Below are positions 18,043 to 30,344 of a DNA stretch of 64,000 nucleotides, piece by piece. Origin of the DNA: Hyphomicrobiales bacterium (GTDB lineage: Bacteria > Pseudomonadota > Alphaproteobacteria > Rhizobiales > Rhizobiaceae). Location of the stretch: the NCBI GenBank assembly GCA_900469965.1, contig UBZP01000002.1, positions 62,001-126,000 on the forward strand. The letters are read 5' to 3'. Position numbers and translations under genes: made by a program. The notes under the pieces are model-generated. The model was not told the DNA's origin, searched no databases, and saw only the letters and a list, made by a program, of their open reading frames with translations. The first letter of the stretch is position 1, and each line of letters begins with the position of its first letter.

Positions 18043-19443
18043 TCAACCCTTCTGGAGCAGGACCGCATAGAAGCCGTCCAGGCCGCCCGGGAAGCCCTCC
18101 TCGCCCTTCAGCATGTCGGGCGTGGTGCGAAAGGCGCCGAGCGGCGAAATTGCCTCTTCCAGCCCCGGCCAGTCGGCAGGCTGAAGGGGCACGCGCGACC
18201 AGCCCGGTGCATCGGCCAGCGCGCGCGCGACCATCTCCTCGCCCTCGCAGGGGTCGAGCGAGCAGTTCGAAAAGACCAGATGGCCGCCCGGCCGTACCAG
18301 GGTCATCGCGTGCCGGAGCAAGCGTTCCTGCAGGGCGGCCAGCTTCTCGATGTCGGCCGGCCCCTTCGTCCAGAGGACGTCCGGATGCCGTCGGATCGTT
18401 CCGGTCGACGAGCAGGGCGCATCGAGCAGCACGGCATCGAAGGCCTCCGCCGGCTTGAAATCGAGCAGGTTGGTCGCGATCGTCGTCGCCGCAAGCCCCA
18501 GTCGGGCGAGATTGCCTTCGAGCCGCTTCAACCGGTTGGCCGACTGATCCAGCGCGGTCACGACGGCGCCGGCCTGCGCCAGTTGGGCGGTCTTTCCGCC
18601 GGGCGCGGCGCAAAGGTCGGCGACCCGGCGCCCGGCCAGGTCGGGAAACAGCCTAGCGGGAATCGAGGCGGCCGCATCCTGCACCCACCACGCGCCGTCG
18701 GCGAACCCCTCCAGATCCGGGACGCGGCCGGCAAAAGCCGGAAGGCGCACGGAGCCGGTGGGCAGCAGCCGGCCGCCGAGCCGGCGCGCCCAGCCTGGCG
18801 GGTCGTCCTTGACGGTCAGGTCGATCGCCACCGGCTCGAGCTGGGATTCCGAAATGCGTGCCGCCCGCTCCGGTCCGTAGACCTCGGACAGCCGGTCGAA
18901 GAACCACGCCGGTATGACCGGAACGGCATGTGTCGCCGTCAGATGCGGGACCTTCTCGCGGGCAAGCCGGCGCAGCACGGCATTGACGAGACCTGCGAAC
19001 CGGCGGCTGCGCGGATCCAATCGCGCCTGCTCGACGGCGAGATCGACGGCCGAGTGATCGGGCACCTCCAGATAGAGGATCTGCGCGGCGGCAACCACGA
19101 GGATGTGGTAGAGCGAGCGGGCGCCGTCCGGCAGCGGCGACTCCACGAGCGAATCGATGATCGCCTGGATCCGCGGCAGATGCCGCAACGAGGTGTTGAG
19201 GATTGCCCGCACCAGGGCGCGGTCGGCCTCGTTCAGGGCCCGGTATCCCGGGTTTCCGTTCTCGGCGTCCAGCATGCCGTCCAACGATACCCGCCGGTCG
19301 ACGACGGCCGCCAGCAGCCGGGCCGCGACCTGACGGGGGGCGATCCCGGTCTTTTCAGGTGCCTGCCGCTGGCTGCCGTTGCGCGGAGAAGGCCGCGGCC
19401 GCAATTTTTGTTTCGGATGTGAATCGTTATCGTCGGATGTCAA
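18043..19443 (-). CDS. rsmB: 16S rRNA (cytosine967-C5)-methyltransferase RsmB family
   Basis: RsmB methylates C967 of 16S rRNA. The N-terminal NusB-like RNA-binding domain covers about 35-170. The methyltransferase domain has SAM motif [14 protein letters not shown] near 273-286, motif [19 protein letters not shown] near 341-357 (catalytic-cycle Cys), and motif [15 protein letters not shown] near 396-408 (nucleophile Cys). The apparent start is TTG at 19443, overlapping the htpX stop (TTGA), with AAGGG nine bases upstream. No in-frame ATG occurs for about 55 codons, so a TTG start coupled to htpX is likely. Confidence 0.92.
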   Translation of the reverse strand: MTSDDNDSHPKQKLRPRPSPRNGSQRQAPEKTGIAPRQVAARLLAAVVDRRVSLDGMLDAENGNPGYRALNEADRALVRAILNTSLRHLPRIQAIIDSLVESPLPDGARSLYHILVVAAAQILYLEVPDHSAVDLAVEQARLDPRSRRFAGLVNAVLRRLAREKVPHLTATHAVPVIPAWFFDRLSEVYGPERAARISESQLEPVAIDLTVKDDPPGWARRLGGRLLPTGSVRLPAFAGRVPDLEGFADGAWWVQDAAASIPARLFPDLAGRRVADLCAAPGGKTAQLAQAGAVVTALDQSANRLKRLEGNLARLGLAATTIATNLLDFKPAEAFDAVLLDAPCSSTGTIRRHPDVLWTKGPADIEKLAALQERLLRHAMTLVRPGGHLVFSNCSLDPCEGEEMVARALADAPGWSRVPLQPADWPGLEEAISPLGAFRTTPDMLKGEEGFPGGLDGFYAVLLQKG

Positions 19444-20417
19444 GACCAGGGACCCTTAGGTGGTTCGGAACCACCGCGTCCCCAGCCAGTCGGTGGAACG
19501 GAACGCGATTTTCGGCCCGCCTTAGCAGCCTCGGCCGGTCGCGTCGAGGGCTGGGGCTGTGCCGTCTGGCGCATCTCGGCGGCCATCGCCTCGAGCGCAG
19601 CAATCCGGTTGCCGGTGTCCGGATGCGTCGAAAACAGGTTGTCCATGCGGGCGCCGGAGAGCGGGTTGATGATGAACATGTGGGCGGTGGCCGGGTTGTG
19701 TTCGGCCTCCTCGTTCGGAATCCGGCCGGCCGCGACCGCGATCTTCCGCAGCGCCGAGGACAGCCACAGCGGGTTGCCGCAGATCTCCGCGCCGCGGCGG
19801 TCGGCGGAGTATTCACGCGTGCGGCTGATCGCCATCTGGACGAGCATCGCCGCAAAGGGTGCGACGATCATCGCGATCAGGATTCCGACGAAACCGAGCG
19901 GATTGTTGTTGTTCTCGCGGTTGCCGCCGAAGAACAGGGCGAAGTTCGCCAGCATCGAGATCGCACCGGCGATCGTGGCGGTAATGGTCATGGTCAGCGT
20001 GTCGCGGTTCTGGACATGGGCCAGTTCGTGCGCCATGACACCGGCGACCTCTTCATAGGAGAGCGCGTGCAGAAGGCCGGTCGAGGCGGCGACGGCCGCA
20101 TTCTGCGGATTGCGGCCGGTGGCGAACGCGTTCGGCTGGTCGCTGTTGATCACATAGACCCGCGGCATCGGCAGCCCGGCGCGGGCCGCCAGATCGCGGA
20201 CGATGCCGTAATATTCCGGCGCACTCCGCTCGTCGACTTCCTGGGCGCCGTACATCGACAACACCATCTTGTCGGCGTTCCAGTAGGAGAAGAGATTCGT
20301 GGCAGCGGCCACCACGAGCGCGATCATCATGCCGCCCTTGCCGCCGATGAAGAAGCCGACGGCCATGAAGAGGGCCGTCAGGAAGGCCAGCAGCATTGCC
20401 GTGCGGACGAGGTTCAT
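19440..20417 (-). CDS. htpX: Protease HtpX (M48 zinc metalloprotease)
   Basis: HtpX is an inner-membrane zinc protease that removes misfolded membrane proteins. The 325-residue protein has two N-terminal membrane spans (about 4-24 and 29-46), the zinc-binding HELAH motif at about 130-134, and two further hydrophobic segments (about 142-164 and 176-196). The third ligand glutamate is in [10 protein letters not shown] near 205-214. The C-terminal tail is proline- and glycine-rich and probably disordered. The ATG at 20417 has GGGGAG upstream. A parS site lies 35 bases upstream of the start. Confidence 0.94.
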   Translation of the reverse strand: MNLVRTAMLLAFLTALFMAVGFFIGGKGGMMIALVVAAATNLFSYWNADKMVLSMYGAQEVDERSAPEYYGIVRDLAARAGLPMPRVYVINSDQPNAFATGRNPQNAAVAASTGLLHALSYEEVAGVMAHELAHVQNRDTLTMTITATIAGAISMLANFALFFGGNRENNNNPLGFVGILIAMIVAPFAAMLVQMAISRTREYSADRRGAEICGNPLWLSSALRKIAVAAGRIPNEEAEHNPATAHMFIINPLSGARMDNLFSTHPDTGNRIAALEAMAAEMRQTAQPQPSTRPAEAAKAGRKSRSVPPTGWGRGGSEPPKGPWS

Positions 20418-20451
20418 AGGGTGTCTCCCCGATAGGATGGCGGCGCGGCGA

Positions 20452-20467
20452 TGTTTCACGTGAATCA
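20452..20467 (-). promoter_or_regulatory. parS centromere site (class TGATTCACGTGAAACA, minus strand)
   Basis: The plus strand reads TGTTTCACGTGAATCA, 15 of 16 identical to the ParB-binding consensus TGTTTCACGTGAAACA. It lies in the htpX upstream region, about 20 kb from the predicted origin. The variant base creates a GANTC (CcrM) site. Confidence 0.9.
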
Positions 20468-20549
20468 AGGCTTTGCCACCGCTGAGAATGTTCCTATATG
20501 ATGGTGAGAGCTGGACCTTTTTCAATATCCCGAAGATCAGGACGACGTG

Positions 20550-20747
20550 ATGCAGGGCGATAATGACAATCTCAGCGGCGGCGGCCGCATTCTGCCACCG
20601 GCAGCGGTCCGGGCATTGAAGGAAGCCGAGGCGCGGCGCGCAGCGGAGAAAGCCGTACCCCTGCCGCCGGAGATCGGCGGACGCGGCGGCCTCGACCCCG
20701 CCCGCTTCGGCGACTGGGAGATCAATGGTCGCGCCATCGATTTCTAG
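20550..20747 (+). CDS. DUF1674 domain-containing protein (SDHAF4-like)
   Basis: The 65-residue protein ends in [20 protein letters not shown] and a terminal DF, the DUF1674 signature shared with the mitochondrial succinate dehydrogenase assembly factor SDHAF4. In mitochondria SDHAF4 binds flavinylated SDHA during complex II assembly, so the bacterial protein may do likewise; that role is inferred. The N-terminal half is charged and probably disordered. The ATG at 20550 follows AGGA at seven bases; a GTG immediately before it is also possible. Confidence 0.85.
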   Translation: MQGDNDNLSGGGRILPPAAVRALKEAEARRAAEKAVPLPPEIGGRGGLDPARFGDWEINGRAIDF

Positions 20748-20795
20748 GCACAATTTCCTATTGCATCGGCAAATGAGGCGGAATATATTCCTTTC

Positions 20796-21263
20796 ATGGA
20801 AAGATTCCGCCGCCCGTTCATTGCCGCCCTCTGCCAGACCGCGCTCGTCGTGACGGCACAGGCGTCAGACCTTGACGGCCGCCGCGTGACCGGGCCCGTC
20901 GCGGCCGACATCCTGCGCATCGTGGATGGCGACACGATCCTCGTTCAAGCCCGGCCATGGCCGCAACAGACGGTAGAGGTCCTGGTGCGCATCCGCGGCA
21001 TCGACGCGCCCGAGATCAAGGCCCGGTGCGCCGTCATCCGGGCAGCCGCCGGGGCGGCGAAGGCGCATCTGGCGCAACTGCTCCCGGCAAGCGGCACCGT
21101 CTTTCTGACCAACGTCTCCGGCGACAAGTATTTCGGCCGGGTCGTCGCGGATGTGTCGCTTGCGGATGGATCGAATCCGGCTCAGGAAATGGTCGCGGCC
21201 GGTCTGGCGCTTCCCTATGACGGCGGCCGGAAGGCTGCCGCAACCTGTCATTCGGGTGAGTGA
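20796..21263 (+). CDS. Thermonuclease (SNase-like) family protein, exported
   Basis: The 155-residue protein has a predicted signal peptide (about 1-23, [16 protein letters not shown] then SD) followed by an SNase OB fold. Recognisable features are [12 protein letters not shown] near 39-50 (first calcium-binding Asp), [11 protein letters not shown] near 64-74 and YFGRVVADV near 112-120 (active-site Arg). The conserved glutamate and second arginine around the centre ([14 protein letters not shown]) are poorly conserved, so nuclease activity is uncertain. It stands 48 bases after the DUF1674 gene and is convergent with acs. Confidence 0.78.
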   Translation: MERFRRPFIAALCQTALVVTAQASDLDGRRVTGPVAADILRIVDGDTILVQARPWPQQTVEVLVRIRGIDAPEIKARCAVIRAAAGAAKAHLAQLLPASGTVFLTNVSGDKYFGRVVADVSLADGSNPAQEMVAAGLALPYDGGRKAAATCHSGE

Positions 21264-21322
21264 GCCCGGGATGGAGACACGGCCGCCTTGGCAGCCGTGC
21301 TCCTGGGTGACGGTGGTCGCTG

Positions 21323-23278
<1,956 letters not shown>

Positions 23279-23501
23279 GCATTCCTCCTCATGCGCATGA
23301 CGGGCCTTGCTCCTCCGGCCCGAACGATCATCGCCCATTCATATCAGGTCGAAGCCTTCCGGCAATTAGACAAAGGTCATTTGTCTCTTGAAGAATTGCA
23401 TTTCTGCGACAGTGGCGTTATAGAGGGGCCGAATTCCCGGAAATCAGTGGTTTACCCCACGGCCCGCGACACCGGCGCGGACGGACAGAAGGATTGTATC
23501 C

Positions 23502-24209
23502 ATGGCTCAACAGCTGCTCATGCCCAAGGCGACCGCCGTCTGGCTGGTGGACAACACGGCGCTGTCGTTTGACCAGATTGCCCAGTTCTGCAAGCTGCAC
23601 CCGCTGGAAGTGAAGGCGATTGCCGACGGCGAATCCGCGCAGGGCATCAAGGGCCTCGACCCGATCGCGACCGGCCAGCTGTCCCGCGAGGAGATCGCCC
23701 GCGCAGAGGCGAACCCGAATCACAAGCTGAAGCTTTCCGAGCCGAAGGTTCGCGTGCCCGAATCCAAGCGCAAGGGCCCCCGCTATACGCCCGTTTCCAA
23801 ACGCCAGGACCGCCCGAACGCCATTCTCTGGCTGGTGCGCAACCACCCGGAGCTGAAGGACGCGCAGATTTCCCGCCTCGTCGGCACCACCAAGTCGACC
23901 ATCGAGCAGATCCGCGAGCGGACCCACTGGAACTCCGCCAACCTGACGCCGATGGACCCGGTGACGCTGGGCCTCTGCTCGCAGATCGACCTGGACCTCG
24001 AGGTCGAGCGCGCCTCCAAGGGCCGCCCGCTGCCGACCGCGGCGGAACTCGGCGCCACGCTGGAATCGGCCCGCGAGACGGAGAAGCTCCCCTACGAGAG
24101 CCACGAGCGCGAGGAGGAAAAGGAGATCGACGCCGACGCCGTCTTCGCCAAGCTCAAGTCGCTCAAGTCCACGCGCGACGAGGACGAGGAAGACGACAAC
24201 CGCTTCTGA
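23502..24209 (+). CDS. trcR: DUF1013 cell-cycle transcriptional regulator TrcR
   Basis: The 235-residue protein matches DUF1013, whose Caulobacter member TrcR associates with RNA polymerase at housekeeping promoters. An N-terminal HTH-like stretch (ATAVWLVDNTALSFDQIAQF near 11-30) is followed by KRKGPRYTPVSKRQDRP near 89-105 and a second HTH-like region (DAQISRLVGTTKSTIEQIRE near 120-139). The acidic C-terminus (about 198-235, many E and D) is probably disordered. The gene is alphaproteobacteria-specific. The regulon cannot be read from this window. Confidence 0.85.
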   Translation: MAQQLLMPKATAVWLVDNTALSFDQIAQFCKLHPLEVKAIADGESAQGIKGLDPIATGQLSREEIARAEANPNHKLKLSEPKVRVPESKRKGPRYTPVSKRQDRPNAILWLVRNHPELKDAQISRLVGTTKSTIEQIRERTHWNSANLTPMDPVTLGLCSQIDLDLEVERASKGRPLPTAAELGATLESARETEKLPYESHEREEEKEIDADAVFAKLKSLKSTRDEDEEDDNRF

Positions 24210-24236
24210 GCGGCACGCATCGCCGGACATTCAGGA

Positions 24237-24263
24237 CCCGACCGTCGACGACGGTCGGGTTTT
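24237..24263 (+). terminator. Intrinsic terminator of trcR
   Basis: A 9-bp stem CCCGACCGT (24237-24245) with ACGGTCGGG (24251-24259), a 5-base loop and a TTTT run form a classical rho-independent terminator 28 bases after the trcR stop. Confidence 0.88.
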
Positions 24264-24294
24264 CTGTTTCCAGGCGATGCTTCGGCCGAAACGC

Positions 24295-26202
24295 CTACGC
24301 CCCGATGTGACGGGCCGAAAGGGCCAACGCGATCTCGTCGAGGATGGCCGGGTCGTCGATCGTGGCCGGCATCTTCCACGCCTCGCGGTCGGCGATCTTC
24401 TGCATCGTGCCCCGCAGGATCTTGCCGGACCGCGTCTTCGGCAGGCGCTTCACGCAGATCGCCATCTTGAAGGCGGCGACGGGACCGATGCGCTCGCGCA
24501 CCAGGGCCACGACCTCCTGTTCGATCAGCGATGATTCACGTGAAACACCGCTGTTGAGCACGAGGAAGCCCGCCGGCACCTGGCCCTTCACCGGATCGGC
24601 GACACCGATCACCGCGCATTCCGCCACATCCGGGTGACAGGCACACACCTCCTCCATCGCGCCGGTGGAAAGGCGGTGGCCGGCGACGTTGATGATGTCG
24701 TCGGTCCGGGACATGATGAAGACATAGCCGTCCTCGTCGAGAAAGCCCGCGTCGGAGGTCTTGTAGTACCCCGGAAATTCGGCGAGGCACGCCGCATGGA
24801 ACCGTTCGTCGGCATTCCAGAACGTTGGCAGGCATCCCGGCGGAAGCGGCAGCCTGACGACGATATTGCCGAGATTGCCCGGTGCTACCGGGTGGCCGGC
24901 ATCGTCCAGTACCTCGATCTCGTAGCCGGGCAGGGGAACCGTCGGCGACCCGTGCTTCACCGGCAGGAGCCCGAGCCCCATCGGGTTGCCGGCCATCGGC
25001 CAGCCCGTCTCGGTCTGCCACCAGTGATCGATCACGGGAACCTGCAGCACCCGCTCCGCCCATTGCAGCGTATCCGGATCGGCCCGCTCGCCCGCGAGAA
25101 ACAGCGCCCGCAGCGACGATAGGTCGTAGCCCGCGATCAGCTGCCCCTCGGGATCTTCCTTGCGGATGGCGCGGAAGGCCGTCGGCGCGGTGAACAGCGC
25201 CCGCACCCCGTGTTCCTGGATCACCCGCCAGTACGCGCCGGCGTCGGGCGTTCCGACCGGCTTGCCCTCGTAGAGCACGGTGGTGCCACCGATCAGGAGC
25301 GGGCCGTAGACGATGTAGGAATGCCCCACCACCCAGCCGATGTCGGATGCAGCCCAGAAGACCTCGCCGGGATCGATCCCGTAGAAATGCCGCATGCTCC
25401 AGGCCAGCGCGACCAGGTAACCGCCGTTGTCGCGCAGCACGCCCTTCGGCTGGCCCGTCGTCCCGGAGGTATAGAGGATGTAGAGCGGATCGGTAGCCTG
25501 CAGCGATACGCACGGCACGGCCGCACCCTCCGCCTTCGCCGCACCGACTTCGGAGGCGAAATCACGGTCGCGCCCCTCGATCGTCGAGGCCGTCAGTTCG
25601 GGTCTCTGCAGGATGAGGCAGTGCTGCGGCTTGTGGCTGGCGATCTCGATCGCCGCGTCGAGCAGCGGCTTGTAGGCGACGACGCGACCGGGTTCGATGC
25701 CGCAGCTGGCGGAAATCACCACGCTGGCCCTGCAGTCGTCGATCCGGGTCGCAAGCTCGTTTGCCGCAAAGCCGCCGAAGACGACGGAATGGACGGCGCC
25801 GATCCGCGCGCAGGCGAGCATGCTGAACACCGCCTCGGGCACCATCGGCATATAGAGTATGACGCGGTCGCCGCGCGCCACGCCGAGCCTCTGCAACACC
25901 GCCGCGATGGCCTGGACCTCCGTCAGGACCTCGCGATAGGTGTACGCGGTGATCTGGCCGGTGACCGGGCTGTCGTAGATCAGCGCCGCCTGTTCGCCGC
26001 GCCCGGCTTCGACATGCCGGTCGACGCAATTGTAGCAGGCGTTGGTTTCTCCGTCGGGGAACCAGCGGCCATAGACGCCGCGCGTGCCGTCGAACGCCAC
26101 CTTGGGCGGGACGGACCAGTCGATTCCGTCCGCGGCCTTCGACCAGAAGCCTGAGGGGTCACTTTTCCATTGCGCGTAGGTGGCTGCATAGTTGCTCGCC
26201 AT
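24295..26202 (-). CDS. prpE: Propionate-CoA ligase PrpE-like acyl-CoA synthetase
   Basis: The 635-residue AMP-forming synthetase differs from Acs in length and in motif details that match propionyl-CoA synthetases: YTSGTTGQPKGVL near 243-255, WWQTETGWPM near 398-407 (Acs has TETGG) and [18 protein letters not shown] near 589-606. It would activate propionate, or other short acids, to the CoA ester. The ATG at 26202 follows GGAGG at eight bases. A parS site lies within the reading frame (24532-24547) and encodes VSRES. It is on the opposite strand to trcR and reads toward it. Confidence 0.88.
   Translation of the reverse strand: MASNYAATYAQWKSDPSGFWSKAADGIDWSVPPKVAFDGTRGVYGRWFPDGETNACYNCVDRHVEAGRGEQAALIYDSPVTGQITAYTYREVLTEVQAIAAVLQRLGVARGDRVILYMPMVPEAVFSMLACARIGAVHSVVFGGFAANELATRIDDCRASVVISASCGIEPGRVVAYKPLLDAAIEIASHKPQHCLILQRPELTASTIEGRDRDFASEVGAAKAEGAAVPCVSLQATDPLYILYTSGTTGQPKGVLRDNGGYLVALAWSMRHFYGIDPGEVFWAASDIGWVVGHSYIVYGPLLIGGTTVLYEGKPVGTPDAGAYWRVIQEHGVRALFTAPTAFRAIRKEDPEGQLIAGYDLSSLRALFLAGERADPDTLQWAERVLQVPVIDHWWQTETGWPMAGNPMGLGLLPVKHGSPTVPLPGYEIEVLDDAGHPVAPGNLGNIVVRLPLPPGCLPTFWNADERFHAACLAEFPGYYKTSDAGFLDEDGYVFIMSRTDDIINVAGHRLSTGAMEEVCACHPDVAECAVIGVADPVKGQVPAGFLVLNSGVSRESSLIEQEVVALVRERIGPVAAFKMAICVKRLPKTRSGKILRGTMQKIADREAWKMPATIDDPAILDEIALALSARHIGA
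24532..24547 (+). promoter_or_regulatory. parS centromere site inside prpE
   Basis: TGATTCACGTGAAACA differs from the consensus at one base. It is fully inside the prpE coding sequence, where the minus strand reads codons for Val-Ser-Arg-Glu-Ser. The changed base forms GATTC, a GANTC site. Confidence 0.9.
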
Positions 26203-26318
26203 GGTCTTTTCCTCCCGTAGTCTCACCGCCCTCCCAGGCGGTCCTCCGGGAACGACAATAGGAGACACCCCCGGGACGGGGAAGCCAGACCAAAGGGCTA
26301 GGCGGGGAGGGCAACGTC

Positions 26319-26334
26319 GCGGCCGATCGGCCGC
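26319..26334. terminator. 16-bp perfect palindrome downstream of yggS (candidate hairpin terminator)
   Basis: GCGGCCGATCGGCCGC is an exact palindrome starting 16 bases past the yggS stop and upstream of prpE. As RNA it would fold into a short GC hairpin, without a T-run. It could instead be a protein-binding site. Confidence 0.4.
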
Positions 26335-26350
26335 ACCACAAAGAGGGCGG

Positions 26351-27010
26351 TCAGCGCGCGCCGAAGATGGCCGAGCCGACCCGCACGCTGGTCGCACCGA
26401 AAGCGATCGCCGTCTCGTAGTCGCCGGACATGCCCATCGACAGCCGGGCGACGCCTGCCTTTCGCGCGAGCTTGGCAAGCAGCGCAAAATGCGGCCCGGG
26501 GTTTTCATCCGCCGGTGGGATGCACATCAGGCCTTCGATGGAAAGGCCGAGCTCATCGCGGCAGAAGGCGACGAAGGCGATCAGGTCGTCCGGCGCAATG
26601 CCGGCCTTCTGCGGTTCCAGGCCGGTATTGACCTGGACATAGAGGCGCACCTTTCGGTCCTGCCGGATCATCTCGGCGGCAATCGCGCGGGCGATCTTCT
26701 CCCGGTCCACCGTCTCGATGACGTCGAACAGCGCCACCGCCTCGGCGGCCTTGTTGGATTGCAGCGGGCCGATCAGGTGCAGTTCGATGCCCCCGGTCTC
26801 GGCGCGCAGCTGCGGCCACTTGGCATGCGCCTCCTGGACCCGGTTCTCGCCGAACACGCGCTGACCGGCCGCGATCGCCGGACGGATCGCCTCGGCGTCG
26901 AACGTCTTGGACACGGCCACCAGGGTGACTTCGTCCGCCGCGCGATCGGCGGCGGCGGAAGCCTTGCGGATGCGATCGCGCACCTCGTTCAGACGGTCTT
27001 CCAGTTCCAT
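26351..27010 (-). CDS. YggS family pyridoxal phosphate homeostasis protein
   Basis: YggS/PLPBP proteins bind PLP without known catalysis and keep PLP and amino-acid pools balanced. The 219-residue protein has the PLP lysine in TLVAVSKTFDAEAI near 29-42, FGENRVQEA near 53-61, HLIGPLQSNKA near 77-87 (family core), LYVQVNTG near 121-128, and the phosphate-binding SMGMSGDYETAI near 191-202. The length fits the family. It is divergent from leuS. Confidence 0.92.
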   Translation of the reverse strand: MELEDRLNEVRDRIRKASAAADRAADEVTLVAVSKTFDAEAIRPAIAAGQRVFGENRVQEAHAKWPQLRAETGGIELHLIGPLQSNKAAEAVALFDVIETVDREKIARAIAAEMIRQDRKVRLYVQVNTGLEPQKAGIAPDDLIAFVAFCRDELGLSIEGLMCIPPADENPGPHFALLAKLARKAGVARLSMGMSGDYETAIAFGATSVRVGSAIFGAR

Positions 27011-27196
27011 TTTCGCCTCCGATGCCTATCTATGTCTCGCACCTAACCAAATCGCATGATCTTGCCAAGACCGGCAGGCCTCGCTTCGACGCCGGAAACG
27101 CCCTGAAAACTTGACGCTACGGCGGTTTCATGGTGAAGGTCTCGCCACATATTCGCATGGGCTCCGCCCTTCAAACTTTCCGGAAATATCGACGAC

Positions 27197-29827
27197 ATGG
27201 CCACCGAACGTTACAACCCGCGCGATGCCGAGCCCCGCTGGCAGACGAAATGGAACGATGAGAACGTCTTCCTGACGAAGAACGAGGATCCGCGGGAGAA
27301 GTACTACGTCCTGGAGATGTTCCCCTATCCGTCCGGGCGCATCCACATGGGCCACGTCCGCAACTACGCGATGGGTGACGTCGTCGCGCGCTACAAGCGC
27401 GCCCGCGGCTTCAACGTGCTGCATCCGATGGGCTGGGACGCCTTCGGCATGCCGGCGGAAAACGCCGCGATGGAGCGGGGCGTCCATCCGGCGTCCTGGA
27501 CCTATCAGAACATCGCCTCGATGAAGGCGCAGCTGAAGGCGATGGGCTTGTCGCTGGACTGGTCGCGGGAATTTGCGACCTGCGACGTCGAATACTACCA
27601 GCACCAGCAGCACCTGTTTCTCGACTTCCTGGAAAAGGGCCTCGTCTACCGCAAGCAATCCAAGGTCAACTGGGACCCGGTCGACAACACCGTTCTCGCC
27701 AACGAACAGGTGATCGACGGGCGCGGCTGGCGTTCGGGCGCGCTCGTGGAACAGCGCGAGCTGACCCAGTGGTTCTTCAAGATCACCGACTTCTCAGAGG
27801 ATCTGCTGGACGCCCTGGAGCATCTCGACCAGTGGCCGGAGAAGGTCCGGCTGATGCAGAAGAACTGGATCGGCCGCTCGGAAGGCCTGCTGATCCGCTG
27901 GGAGATCGCCGAGCGCGCCGGACTGACCGAGGAAAGCGAGGTCACGGTCTACACCACCCGGCCCGATACGCTCTTCGGCGCATCCTTCGTCGCCATCTCC
28001 GCCGACCATCCGCTGGCCAGGGACGCCGCGGCGCACAGTGCCGAGATCGCGGCCTTCTGCGAGGAGTGCCGTCGCGCGGGAACCTCGCTCGCAGCCCTCG
28101 AGACCGCCGAGAAGAAGGGCATCGACACCGGGATCCGCGTCCGCCATCCGCTTGACGCAAGCTGGGAGCTGCCGGTCTATGTCGCCAACTTCGTGTTGAT
28201 GGACTATGGCACGGGTGCCATCTTCGGCTGCCCGTCGGGAGACCAGCGCGACCTGGATTTCGCGCGCAAATACGGCTTGCCCGTCGTTCCCGTCGTCATG
28301 CCGCAGGACGGCGATGCGGCGACGTTTGCGATCGGCGACGAGGCCTATGTCGGCGACGGCGTGATGATCAATTCCCGCTTCCTCGACGGGCTCTCCACCG
28401 AGGCCGCCTTCGATGCTGTGGCCGACCGGCTGGCCGCAACCACGATCGGCAACAGGCCGCAGGGCGAGCGCAAGGTCAACTTCCGCCTCCGCGACTGGGG
28501 CATCTCGCGCCAGCGCTACTGGGGTTGCCCGATCCCGATCATCCATTGCGAGGACTGCGGCGTCGTCCCGGTGCCGAAGAAGGACCTGCCGGTCAAGCTG
28601 CCCGACGACGTCACCTTTGACAGTCCCGGCAACCCGCTCGACCGTCATCCGACCTGGCGGCACGTCGCCTGCCCGCAATGCGGCAAGGACGCGCGCCGGG
28701 AAACCGACACGATGGATACCTTCGTCGATTCGTCCTGGTACTTCACCCGCTTCACCGCGCCCTGGGAAGGGCGTCCGACCGATCCTGCCGTCGCCAATGC
28801 CTGGCTGCCGGTCGACCAGTATATCGGCGGCATCGAGCATGCGATCCTGCACCTGCTCTATTCCCGCTTCTTCACCCGCGCCATGCAGGTGGCCGGCCAT
28901 GTGGACCTGAAGGAGCCCTTCCGCGGCCTCTTTACGCAGGGCATGGTCGTTCATGAGACCTACAGCCGCGGCGAAGGCGCCAGGCGCGAATGGGTGACGC
29001 CGGCCGAGGTCCGCATCGAGGAGATCGACGGCGCACGCCGCGCCGTCCACGTCGAGACCGGTGAGGACATCGCGATCGGCTCCATCGAAAAGATGTCGAA
29101 GTCGAAGAAGAACGTCGTCGATCCCGACGACATCATCGCATCCTACGGTGCGGATACCGCACGCTTCTTCGTGCTCTCGGATTCGCCGCCGGACCGCGAC
29201 GTAATCTGGTCGGAGGCAGGCGTCGAAGGCGCCCACCGTTTCGTCCAGCGTGTCTGGCGCCTGGTCTCGGAGGCATCCGCCACCCTGTCCGCAGCGCCTT
29301 CCGCGGCCGGCACCACCGGCGATGCACTGGCGCTGTCGCGCACCGCGCACAAGACCCTGAAGGCCGTCCAGGCGGACTACGACAAGCTCGCCTTCAACAA
29401 GGCGGTCGCCAGGATCTACGAATATGTAAACGCGCTGGCAACCCCGCTCGCCGCGGCAGCGGAAGGCAAGACGGACGCGCAGGTGAACGCAGCGCTGCGC
29501 AATGCCGTGGAAATCCTCATCGCCATCATTGCACCGATGATGCCGCATCTGGCCGAGGAATGCTGGAAGGCCATCGGCGGGCACGATCTCGTCGCCAGAT
29601 CCGGCTGGCCGGTCTATGACGAGGCGCTGGTTGCGGAGAACGAAATCACCCTGCCTGTGCAGATCAACGGCAAGAAGCGGGATGATTTGACAATTGCCCG
29701 CGATGCAGATCAGATGACGATTGAATCGGCCGTTCTGGCACTCGAATCGGTTCAGGCCGCGCTCGGCGGCAAGGCACCCAAGAAGATAATCGTGGTTCCG
29801 CAGAGGATCGTGAATGTTGTTGTCTGA
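27197..29827 (+). CDS. leuS: Leucyl-tRNA synthetase LeuS
   Basis: LeuS charges tRNA-Leu. The 876-residue class I synthetase has the HIGH-type motif [13 protein letters not shown] near 45-57, the CP1 editing domain (about 225-420, with [12 protein letters not shown] near 253-264), and the KMSKS loop [13 protein letters not shown] near 633-645. A C-terminal anticodon/tRNA-binding region ends in [14 protein letters not shown]. The length is normal. Its end overlaps lptE by 14 bases, so leuS-lptE-holA is one operon, the same order seen in many alphaproteobacteria. Confidence 0.97.
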   Translation: MATERYNPRDAEPRWQTKWNDENVFLTKNEDPREKYYVLEMFPYPSGRIHMGHVRNYAMGDVVARYKRARGFNVLHPMGWDAFGMPAENAAMERGVHPASWTYQNIASMKAQLKAMGLSLDWSREFATCDVEYYQHQQHLFLDFLEKGLVYRKQSKVNWDPVDNTVLANEQVIDGRGWRSGALVEQRELTQWFFKITDFSEDLLDALEHLDQWPEKVRLMQKNWIGRSEGLLIRWEIAERAGLTEESEVTVYTTRPDTLFGASFVAISADHPLARDAAAHSAEIAAFCEECRRAGTSLAALETAEKKGIDTGIRVRHPLDASWELPVYVANFVLMDYGTGAIFGCPSGDQRDLDFARKYGLPVVPVVMPQDGDAATFAIGDEAYVGDGVMINSRFLDGLSTEAAFDAVADRLAATTIGNRPQGERKVNFRLRDWGISRQRYWGCPIPIIHCEDCGVVPVPKKDLPVKLPDDVTFDSPGNPLDRHPTWRHVACPQCGKDARRETDTMDTFVDSSWYFTRFTAPWEGRPTDPAVANAWLPVDQYIGGIEHAILHLLYSRFFTRAMQVAGHVDLKEPFRGLFTQGMVVHETYSRGEGARREWVTPAEVRIEEIDGARRAVHVETGEDIAIGSIEKMSKSKKNVVDPDDIIASYGADTARFFVLSDSPPDRDVIWSEAGVEGAHRFVQRVWRLVSEASATLSAAPSAAGTTGDALALSRTAHKTLKAVQADYDKLAFNKAVARIYEYVNALATPLAAAAEGKTDAQVNAALRNAVEILIAIIAPMMPHLAEECWKAIGGHDLVARSGWPVYDEALVAENEITLPVQINGKKRDDLTIARDADQMTIESAVLALESVQAALGGKAPKKIIVVPQRIVNVVV

Positions 29828-30338
29828 GGCGTCACGCAGGAGAGGCCTGCTTGCATCCGCGGCCGGCCTGCTCGGTCTTGTCCTGTTGTCCGGCTGCCAG
29901 GTCAAGCCGCTGTATTCGACCGGATCCACCGTCGCCCAGTCGACGGCGTCGATTTCCATTTCCGACGCCGAGGACCGCGTCGAACAGAGGGTTCGCAACG
30001 AGCTGATCTTCCTGCTCGCAGGCGGTCGCGGCGAACCGGCGAACCCGACCTATCATCTCGAGATGGACGTCAAAGCCCGCGACGTCGGCGTTCTCTTGTC
30101 GCAGGACGACGATGTCGCGCGCGCCGGGCGACTGGTGATGACCGCGGACTACAATCTGACGCTCGTGGAATCCGGCGAAACAATCCGGTCCGGTCGACGC
30201 CAGGTCGTAGCTCTCGTCGATTTCCCCGTCCAGGAATTCGCCAAGCTCCGGGCTGTACGCGACGCGGAGAACCGTGCGGCACGAGAAATGGCGGAACTGA
30301 TTCGCGCGGATCTTTCGGCAGCGCTCGCCAAGCGATAG
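29814..30338 (+). CDS. lptE: LPS-assembly lipoprotein LptE
   Basis: LptE plugs the outer-membrane LptD barrel that inserts lipopolysaccharide. The 174-residue protein has a lipoprotein signal (about 8-28) with lipobox LLSGC (Cys at about 28), then QVKPLYST, a sequence typical of alphaproteobacterial LptE. The mature part has a mixed alpha/beta layout of the expected size. It overlaps leuS by 14 bases and precedes holA by six. Confidence 0.85.
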   Translation: MLLSEASRRRGLLASAAGLLGLVLLSGCQVKPLYSTGSTVAQSTASISISDAEDRVEQRVRNELIFLLAGGRGEPANPTYHLEMDVKARDVGVLLSQDDDVARAGRLVMTADYNLTLVESGETIRSGRRQVVALVDFPVQEFAKLRAVRDAENRAAREMAELIRADLSAALAKR

Positions 30339-30344
30339 CCGGCT